Positions 1 to 10,900 of a DNA stretch of 64,000 bases are shown here, one piece after another. A program made the position numbers and the translations under genes. Each line of letters starts with the position of its first letter. The first letter of the stretch is position 1. Below the pieces are notes generated by a model. That model worked only from the letters and a program-made list of their open reading frames with translations, ran no database searches and was not told the origin of the DNA. The DNA comes from Thunnus maccoyii (Eukaryota; Chordata; Actinopteri; Scombriformes; Scombridae), in contig NC_056546.1 in assembly GCF_910596095.1 (NCBI RefSeq), forward strand, positions 22,906,425 through 22,970,424, in the 5' to 3' direction.

Positions 1-867
1 TTTTAAGGGGAAATAAAAGGAGGATACTGGATGTTAAGGGGTTAAGGAGGTGTGTGAATCAGTTTGTAGCTAGTATTATTCAACAGTTCCACATAACAGT
101 ACACTAGCAGACTGAATGATGGAGCAGCATCATTCAGGGATTTCTCCACCTCTCTTCTTCCTCTCTTCTTCTGCTTTGTGTTCAACCAGCCATGTTCCTT
201 TATGAATAACACCAAGACAGGCCTTGCTAAATTATGCATGGCTGTGCATTTCCTTTCCCCTGGAAAAGGGAATGTGCAGGGCTCGATCCCCTCCTCCTCC
301 AACTCCTCTCATCCTCCTTTCTCTTTCCTCTTTTCCTCTTCCTGTTCTCTCTCTCTCTATGTCCATGTCTCTCTCACCCCCACTGGTCTCTCTGTTGGCA
401 GTTGAAGAGCTTTTAGACAAGGTCACCTATAAATAAGGCATGCTGATTCTCCTCACGTCATCATTGCAACCCCGTTATGCCTTACACAGTTATCGTCCCC
501 TGTGGTTGCAGTGGGCTCTGTGTTGCTTTCATCCTCTATTCATTAAAGAAGAGATGACAAGAAAATTGTTCGTTAAGAAACCAACCTCATACACTTTCAG
601 AGCCTCGGGGTCCTACTTGGATATGGATGGAGCTTTTAGAGCCATGGTAAAAGAGATGTGGATGATAGAAAGAGGCAGCTGTCAGAACATTCCCAGCTAC
701 CCTCTATCACCATCTAGTGTCAAGATGTCTCACTCTTTGCATGCAATGTTGTGATCCATTTGAAAGCAGTAAGCTACAGGAATTTCCTTGCACCTTTATT
801 TTGATGTAGCTTTTGTGACAACATTTTCGTTGTGTTTTTTTATGCCATGCAACCTTTGTTTTTTCAG
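1..867 (+). other. ablim1: ablim1 intron (5' flank of first visible exon)
   Basis: This is the intron before the first visible ablim1 exon. It ends in a pyrimidine tract and AG at 866-867. It contains CT-rich stretches around 300-370. No exon consistent with the incoming phase of the 868 exon was found. A splice-like segment at 601-645 has the wrong phase. Confidence 0.6.
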
Positions 868-3800
868 ATTGTGCCGGATGTGGTCGAGACATTAAGAATG
901 GGCAGGCTCTCCTAGCATTGGACAGACAGTGGCATCTGGGCTGCTTTAAGTGTAAGGCCTGCAGCAAAGTGCTGACCGGGGAGTACATCAGCAAGTAAGC
1001 ATCTCATATCCGCTGTAATTACAGGCTACATGGTCAAATCCAGGCCTGCATAAGGTTCACTCACACTATGATATTTCACAGTCAAGTGTTGAGATACAGT
1101 ATGTCTCTGGTCAGGGATGGCGCCCCCTACTGTGAGAAGGACTACCAGATCCATTTTGGAGTTCAGTGTGAGGCGTGTCATCAGTTCATTACAGGGAAGG
1201 TGCTAGAGGTAAGGAACAGATACATACACACACATATCACATTCTTCAGTTGCACTTGCAGTGCTCTGATTGGCTCCTAGGTACAGACAGATGCTTTTCT
1301 CCGTGATGTGGAATTTATAATATGCCTCTGTAAACAAACAATTAACATTGCACCTGGATTTCATATGAATCCTGCCTAAGGTAAGTGTGTGCTCTGAATA
1401 TACTTGAAGGAATCCTAATCCTGGTACTTTCACTTGAATTTGAGTCGTTCATGTTCATGTAAGACAATTACAGGAGATAAACCTGCTAATTAGATCTTAA
1501 GTTTCAAGTTAACATGTGCATTATGTGGATTTACATAATGCAGATAGAAATTCAAACGTAGTTACAAATGCTGAGTGTTGGTGTAACATTTAAATTCTGC
1601 AGTCAAAGGATGTTGCATGGTGCAGAATTGTGAAATGTAGTTTGATAATCTCTGGTGTAATCTCTTCAGCACAGAGCCAAATAAACTCTTGACATGAGTG
1701 TATTCAACTAAAAGATTAATTCTTAGCAGATTTTCAGGTCTTTCCAGCTAAATACACATGCTTGCACACACTCATGTATAAGCTTGCCTTGCCACAAATT
1801 ATATAAATATTACATAAAACACCTACTGTGATCTGACAAGTGGACATTATTCATTAATATGTTGTGCAGCTGTTATGAAACTCGTGTTAAAGTGTTATTA
1901 ACATGGTCAAAGCAGAGTTTATGTGTAAAATTACCAACACTTCTGTCCTTGACATTCTTTGTCCACTAGTCTCCCTAACAAGTGCTAGCCTGTCTGTTCT
2001 GCAGACAGTGATCCAATCAGACACTGAGTTATGTGTCATTTAATGGTATAAAAATGTCACTGCTAGCCAGCCAGCCGGGCTTACAGTAATCCAGCACTAA
2101 GGCAGGCCTTTATGACAATAGGAAAAGGCCTCGGCATCTCACCCCTGAGCTGCTGCCAAAGCGTCATTGGGACCAAAGCCATACCAGTCTGTCTGATAGT
2201 CTAATCACTGACCCAAGACCCAGGTCAAATACGTTATGGCCACTGGTTTGCATGTTCTCTGCTCCCGAGGGAGTGCAATGTGAATATTATTAATGCAGGA
2301 ATGATTAATGCAGCTATTAGAGGGGCGGTATTAAATGGCATACTACACATATAGCATAAGTACTATTATTATCCAGCATATGTGAGGAAAGTATTGGATA
2401 GGCGGTGCTATTAGGTTCCTGCTGTAGCCATCATCATGTAGACTTTTTTTGATGCAATAAAATGTAAAATGCAAATATTAGTCGGTGGCTCCATATCTCT
2501 GAGTGGCCACTTGCCAGTTGAAATGTTACCTGAGGGTTGTTGTACAGCAGGCAAAAAATCATTTGGGTATTTATCATCCCTGGTCAAAGTCATACATTAT
2601 AATGGTGCACTCTGCATGCAAAGTGCTACATCAGTGTAGATGGAAATTGAGGTGCTCTAGTCATCAGATCATTTTATTGGATTTTATTATGCAGGTTATC
2701 ACAAAGAGGAGCACTCAGATATTTGAAGGCAGGTTTACTGTGTCAAACAGCCAGGTGTCATAGCAGTCATATTCAATATTAACAAAACAATCTTAACCGT
2801 TTTGTGTAAGTTCATACTGAAAGAAATGTGGCTGGAATACATTAAATGATTTCACATTGCGTTACACTCCTTCATGTACTGTTGAGCAACAACTGACTTA
2901 CAGGGAACCTGCAGAACAATGTCAAGTCACCATATTTACTCACAACTCTCCAGTGCCACAGTTTCATCATCAGTTGTTTGTGAAGGAAGGGGGAGAGCAG
3001 TTACTAGCACACAAGATCTGATGAAACTGTTCTTTCCACTAACAAGATTTGGGTGTTATAGGAAAGAAGTGTAGCTGAGAACAGGTACAACACTGGGTTG
3101 ATTTCCTGGAAGTCACAGCTCCGCTTCACTAACTTTACTGCAGACACCATTGATCTTCATTTTCCTGTGATGTCAAGTCTGTTCTTTGCGCTGTGTTTTC
3201 CAGGCAGGCGATAAGCACTACCATCCCAGCTGTGCGAGATGCAGCAGGTGCAATCAGATGTTCACAGAAGGAGAAGAGATGTATCTGCAAGGTGAGGTAG
3301 TCAATAGTTGGTTGTTTAATTAAGTGATTCATTACAAAGAAATTGACAGATAAATTGATAATGAAAATGATCGTTAGTTGCAGCCCTAAAATATACAGCT
3401 AAATAATATTTCAATAACGAGAACATGCTATATATCCATCTGTGGCACTAATGAGCTAATGAACTTGTATTTCTTGTGTCTGAGACTGTCTATGTCTTCC
3501 CCCTCAGGATCAACAGTTTGGCATCCTGGCTGCAAGAACACCACTAGAACAGAGGAGAGACACAGGGAGCGGGTAGGAATTTGGGCGTCACTGACACCAT
3601 TGTCCTTGACTTTGTCTCGACTGAAAGCACTTTTCTGTTCACGTCCAATGCCTACTTTTTACTGGACTGGATAGAAATTCAGACTATGTAACAAAGGTTT
3701 TTTGCATGGGCTGTTATCACTCCCTTGCTGAACTGTTAAACCTTAACCTAATGTGGTTGAAATAATTTGCCTATTGAGGCAATATATGTTGTGTGTGTGT

Positions 3801-6800
3801 GTGTGCCTTTGCATGTGTGTGTGTGTATAAATATTTGTTCATGTGCATATTTACATGTGGACACATTTGCCTTGATGTATGTGTGAACTGTTAGTCGGGC
3901 TGGAAGTGGCACAACCCCTGTGTGATGTCCTGTGAACTCCCCCTCTCCCTTCCTCCACAGCTATTGCCTCCGTCCCTCTTATTCCTCCAAAAAACAGAAA
4001 GGCAGGTACTGTATTCGCTATTGGCTATGAGATGGCATCATCCTGTGTTCCACCATGCACATAGGACACATAGGATGCACTGTATGCTGCCATCTGCTGG
4101 AGACAGCCTGCAGTGCCCTCTCTGTGTGTCATTCAGTCTTGTCTTTTAACACCTTAACTGCACTCATATCAAAGGTGCATGAGACTAAGATGTGCACACA
4201 TTTGGAGGAGCACACACAATGTCACAGACTAATCTGTCTTTTTTAAAACCCCCATTTATCCATTAGGTGAAAAGCTCATTTAATTACGCTACATTCAGGA
4301 CTGCTGCTGTCATCTAAACTCTTCATTTCCCATAAACAGGCATGAGATTCTTAAGAACATAAAATCACAGCACTAAAGCACTCATTCACTTTGCAAATTT
4401 GCAAATGAATGACCTAATCATGAGACGACATGTTAGTATTTCAAAGTACTTCATGTACTTTATGAAGCGCAAATACAGGGTGTTGCAATTCCCTCTCATC
4501 GCTCATACAAAGCTAAATGATGTAATGTTGGAGTGTTTTGGGTAATACTCCCGGGTGATATGCAGACGGCAGGGGGCTGTGGATCATGGGAGAATGGCTG
4601 CCTGAGTGATGATGTTGAGACTAACACTCACTTTTGTGTTTTCTTCTCACAGCCTACGAGGTCGTCGTCCGAGAGTATTTGTTCCAGACCTGGTTCAAGC
4701 ATACCTGGCTCACCGGGTCACACGATCTATGTAAGATATGTCACAGAGCTGTATGTTTGAAAAGATTGTGCTAAGATTGTCTCTCTAGTGAGAAATTACC
4801 TTTCCCTTTTTTTTTCTTTTTTTTTTACAATAGTACAATAGCTATACAGTTGCACCTTGTTCAGTAATAGTATTGTTTTACAGTAGTAATCTCCCTTTGC
4901 TCTTGTCCGTGTGTGCATGTTTGTCTTTATTTGTCTCCCTAGGCAAAAGTAGACAATGAGATCCTTGATTACAGAGACCTAGCTGCCATTCCAAAAGTCA
5001 AAGCCATTTATGACATTGAGCGCCCCGATCTTATTACCTATGAACCTATGTACACCACCTCCCTGGATGAGAGAGACGAGAGACGAGAGAGTGTGGGAGA
5101 GGTAAACAGACAGAATGCATGCTTCTCCTCCTGCATGCATGCTGTCTTTGTGGACATACTGTATATTAAGAATTGTATTCCTAAACTGATCCTCTGTTTA
5201 GTTGTGGGCTATATTTTCCTCTGATGCTCTAGTAGGTCTTTTTCCTCATGGAAAAAGACATAAAAAGAGGGATTAATAAACATGAAGGAGTCTTTTTTAT
5301 CAATAACACAGTACATCTTTTCATGTTGTAATAAAAACTTTTATGCGGCACTGAACTTTTATGTCCCACACAGCTCCACACTGCCAGGAGGGAGCGTTCA
5401 CCCTTGCCTGATGACAAGGTAAGATATGTCACTGTGTGCTCATGATGATAAATGGTCCTAAAATAGCAAAGAAAAGTAACAAGGTATGCATCACATAAAA
5501 AGGAGGCCATGTGCTTTGTTGCTTCACAGTTTGCAAAAATGTGGAAGATCAGCAGATGGGCCATTTTTATACCTGGTGCAGATGTCTCCTATTGCTTGTT
5601 AACACTATAGTGTGATGCTATGGTATTTATAGTACCGGTCAAAAGTTTGGAAACACTTTCTCATTCAAGACAATGGGAAGGTGTGTCCAAACTTTTGACT
5701 GGTACTGTACGTCTGGCTGTCTGGGCCTTTTGCATCTATGGGGCAGTCTAACATTATCTAGATCACCTGTATTGTTTTTAAAAAAGTAAAAAAAAAAATA
5801 AACAAACAACAAAGTCATAATTCACACTTGTTTGATTCTTTCCAGTCCTCAAGAAATATGTCGCCAACCCCACCCGCTGAGGTGAGCATATTATTTTGTC
5901 AGATTCATTCTCACCTGAATACAGTGTAAATGCTGTATATAATGTATTATCATTAATCCCAGCAGTGTGCGTAGTAACCTGTGTGTGTGTGTGTGTGTGT
6001 GTGTCAGGGCTCTTACGACAGGAGGGAACGCATCCTCCAAAGGTCCACCAGTCAGGGCTCCATAGGGTCACCAGTTTATAATCGCCATGGTTACACCCCC
6101 ACCTTGTCACGGTCGCCGCAGCATTTTCACAGGCCAGGTGAGTACTTACGCAGACCACTTTAGCAGAGATGTGTGCACGCATTTGTGTGCGTGTGTGCAT
6201 GGACAGTATGTATAATGTTACATTGTCTGTGATAATATTGATGATTTCAACTTTTTAAAAGGTTGATTGATGAGATCTTTACCTGTTAGGTAGATGATAA
6301 CTGGCCGTGACAGTTGCTAAAACACATTAGACCCTCCACCTTAAGGTTCTCACTTCCCTCCCTCTGATCTATTTACTGTATTAAAGGAGAACTTCACCAA
6401 AATTGACTTTTGGGTTATTATGTTATTGATTTTTTTTCTTGTAGTACTTTGATTTGACACAATGGACAATCCCTCCTTTTGCAGAATAACAACCTCAAAG
6501 TCAATTTTGCACCTTTAACAACACAATTTCTCCTGACTTTGCTGTTTTTTCCTTTAAAATGTCTGATTTTAAAGTGTAATAGTCTTCCTTGTTTCTTACT
6601 GACCATCTCAAATACTCCTTACTTCTCACTTCTGTGGGTGTCTTTGATTTGCTCTTTTCGTCATTTGAATCCTGTATATCTCCCTTTTCTTTTGGCCCTC
6701 ACCTTCTCACCTTCTATCTCCTCCCCACAATACCTCTGCTGCCTGGTGCTGGGTTTTTGTCCCCTGCCCCACACATCCCCCTCCCTGCAGAGGCTCTGAC

Positions 6801-7884
6801 AGGCATGCAGAAGCTCTGCTCCTCCCTGTGCAGTAACAGTGTGGGCTCCAGAAATAGTGACTCCCGCCCCACCTCCCCTTTCAGACACCACTTCCTCCCC
6901 CATAGCCAAGGTAAGGGCCCAACTCCACTTTACTCCGCTGCCCCCCCCAAGGCAACACATCATCTTCATCATCACCTGGGATGCCACCTCCTGCCAAATC
7001 TCATCTGTCATTCTGGATCCATCACCATTTCCCATTAGACAGAAACTGCCATCATGAATGGTCAAACCCTGTCTGAAAAGCAACAAGCAGCCAAGTCAAT
7101 GACTCCTCACAAACTGGCATGAACTTCTTAACCTTTTACTAACACAGCCTCTGCCAAAGCAGCTGACAGGCTCTGTGTTTGTGTTTTGCAGCTTTGCATG
7201 TACTTGAGAGATACTAGTAATCCAAATCCAATATCCAAACTGACAGTTTCCTGAAAGTTGGATGACGGAAATGTTTTTGTGGTGTCAGAATGAGTCTCCT
7301 GTTTCCAGTAAACTGTAATGATGAGATAAAAAGAAAGTTTTTTTAGTGTGTTGAAGCATGCTGTAAGGTACAACTTTCTAAACTGTGAACTCTTATTGAA
7401 CCGTGAACTCATGTTATGAAACAGACATTATACTTCATGACTCATAACCCATCTCCCAAGCATTAAGTCTTGCTTTCCTTAATCTTCGGCGTTTCTCTGC
7501 TCGCTTGAGCTGCTTTTGTACCTTCGTCTGCTTGCACATACTGTAGCGAAAGGCTCCATTAACTGCATTTATTAAAACCAACCAGAATGTCTCCCATTTG
7601 CTCAAAATGACTTCAACTGGTCCCGATGGTCCCTGTGTGTTGCACCATTCAGACTGTGGTTCCCCTTTAGTATCCCTGCTTATGTTCTGTTCTTGGTTCT
7701 TCTCACTGGAGGCACTGACCCGCCGAGTGGCCGGAGCTCCCCCCTCCCGCTCAGGCCTGACAGCCGGCCGGTCACCCCGCCTCTCTCTCAGACCCCTAAA
7801 CATTTCCACCTCCCAGGTAGGAGCTGGAGCGCACCCTGTCACTGCTCGTCCCTACTTTCTCTCTTACCAGACTTTTAACTAACA

Positions 7885-7936
<52 letters not shown>

Positions 7937-10900
7937 GTCAATCATTTTACTCCATTTGGGATCAGCTTTTGCTTTTTCCCCTCTTCTTTCACAACTATAG
8001 TCACAGATGAGCACCAGTAGACAGTATGTAACACAGGAAAAAGGGAGAAATTCGATAAATATGCTGGTATATTGCGTCATGACTTTTGTAAAACAAATTT
8101 AAAATGTTTTATTTTGTATAACAGAGACACTGAATACTCTGTAAATGTCTTTCCTTTCTGCATTTGACTGTTTTCAGATCAGGGGAGCAACATCTACAGA
8201 AAACCTCCTATCTACAAACAACATGGTACCTCTCCTCTTATTTATGACTTATTTTAGAAAGAGGGGGCATAACTGTCTGTCTGAATACTATTCACAATAC
8301 TGAAGGAAATGATGTTATTGAGCTGGGCTCTTTTACTAAAATGCTTTTGTTATTCAACTGAAACTGTGTGTCCATCTAACCATGTAGTCACCCCCAGTGT
8401 CAGTGTACGAGCACTGTTTGAAGTCTGTCTCCGATCCTCCTCTGTCTGACCTGCAGCCAGTTCTACACTGCACATCGTCCATCTTAACAAGTCATTTACA
8501 GTAATGTTAAAGTCAGCCTTTTTTTTAAATAAAGCAACACTATGTAACTTTTTCTGAGTTGTGAGGATAATGTTGCCAGTTGCCAGAAGCCAGCTGCTTT
8601 AAAACATCATTATCAGGAAAACTGACTAAGAGCAGAAGGAATGATACCAGTAAACAAACATGTTTACTGGCTAGCGACATGTTCACTTCTTGTTTTACTT
8701 TTGTGATAAACCATTGAAATGTTTATCTGTGACATTCTAAAATGTAGTGTTTATAGTAGCACAAGTAGAGAAGAGTCATAAAGTCAACAAATTGACTCAG
8801 TAATGTCAGTTACACACGTCTATCTAAAATATGCTAACTTTAGCTAACATTAGCCACCATAAATGGTGCAAAAATGTCACAAAAATCATCCATGAAACAT
8901 ATGCAAAAACACACAGATCCTTGCCCTTTGACAGTTCTTTGCCACTTACTTCAGACTCCCTTCAATTTAAGGCTGTATCTAATATTAGGTGACTTGTTAG
9001 GAAAGACACTTTTTGCATTGTAGATGGCATAGGTTTCAAACCAAGATGCGGAATAAAATGATTGCTGAGCCTGGTGATCAGATGGTGCTAAGATGTTTAA
9101 GCTCCTTGTGGTTGAGACTGTGACCCAGACACTGATAGATCAGTTCCCATGGTTACCAACCTAGATACAGCTGCCATAGCACGTCAAAGCAAGTCTGCTG
9201 ATGACATCATCAGATCCGCCACCTTCCCCGCTGCCCACGCTCCCTCTCCGGATGACAGCTCACGGAGTGAGGGTGATTGTTGGCCCTACTCTATCGCTGT
9301 ATTAGGTACAGTAGGCTCGTGATGGGCATGCTTGCACTGCTACCTTATAGCGACACAATAGACGCCTCACCACAGCTTAACTTTCCTGTTTCTCCTTTCT
9401 AGCCCAAAAGCTTAACTGCATTCCTGCTTCACTCAAAGCTCTCTTGTAATTCAGGCATAATTTGCCTTTAAGTTTTGCTTGCACAGTGCAGAGGCATCAT
9501 TTAGTTTCTGTTGCTGCCATATTATTTTTTGCTCAAGGTAGCATCAGTTTCACCATTTTATGTTCACTTACTATACTGTTGGGTGCACTAGCTATACACC
9601 ACAATGCCACAAATGACTTGGACAGAGATAACTGAGACTGACTTCAAACTGACTTTTGTCTGTCTGTCTTACATTGTGCCGTTCTGTGTATTCGACATCC
9701 AATAAATTCTTGACATGAATGATGAAAGCCGCCAGAGGAAACATTCATCATGTCAGTGTAGCCAAATATTCCAATAAGTCCCTCTGTTTGTCTGTCTCGT
9801 CAACTCTGTCTCACATTTGTGTCCTAACGTCCACCTATTACTCATTTATTGTGTGTATTTCTTACTGCTCCAACAGCCAAATGAAGCAGCCACATCTTTC
9901 TGTCTGTCTCTAAAACTGAACTGTGGATGAAGCATTTCATCCAGCTGTACTTTACAAGTACATGTGCAGCATGACATCCTCCAGAGAGATGTGTGTGTGT
10001 GTGTATGCATGTCTATGTATGTGTTATATCATCTTTTGGACTGTCACCCATAGGTTCGGAAGGGAGGAGACGATCCAGAGAAGATGAGGAAGAAGAGGCC
10101 TTGAAAAGAAAGCAGTTGCAGGAAGAACATCTCAGCAAGGTCAGCCAGATAACCTTGAACCATCAACTTAACAGATTCAGTTACCAACATTGGTCATTAT
10201 AGATGTCATATTTCCACTATTTATCAAGAAACCTTTATTTACTTCATGCAGAAGAGGTGATGTAACTTTGTCATGTGCCTGAGATGAAAACCATATATGC
10301 ATGTTTTGTATCCTTAACGCTCCTGTTCTGCAATGCTGTTTATCTACACGGATATGCAGTAAACTATTTGAAAGTGTATGTGTGTGTGTGTGTATGTGTG
10401 TGTGTATGTGTGTGTGTGTGTGTAGATTCAGTCTGGTTTAGGAAAGCTGATTCTGAAGGAAGAGATGGAAAAAGAGCAGATTAGGGAGCGTCACGCACGC
10501 AGCCTCTCTGCTCAGCGCTACGACCCCAAACAGACCAACTGTGACGCAGGTACAGAGCAGCTTCATCAGCTAATATGCTCTTGAGTTGTCAGCAATGTAC
10601 TGTACTGTACTGTACTGTGCTATATTAATTTTACAGTGATTCAGATTTTAGATTGTAATGAATTGTAATCCTATAGTTGTACTAGATGAATGTGCTGGTA
10701 TTTATATGTTTATGTGTGTTTTTAGATTTGTTTGTAGAATTGTTAGTGTGATAGAGTTTATGTAATGGTGTTGCATGGAAATGAATGTTTTCATTATCTG
10801 GTAATTGTTCTGTGTACCTGCCCAGGGATTGCAGATGCAAATGAGCTAATAGCTAAATCTGGCATAAATCATCTCTTCTCATTTTGAGATTAATGTTTTT

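Noticed and set aside
601-645. Segment with acceptor and donor in the first ablim1 intron (in-frame reading SGSYLDMDGAFRAM)
   Set aside because: Its only open frame is phase 2, while the next exon at 868 needs phase 1. It does not resemble LIM2 or the linker before LIM3.
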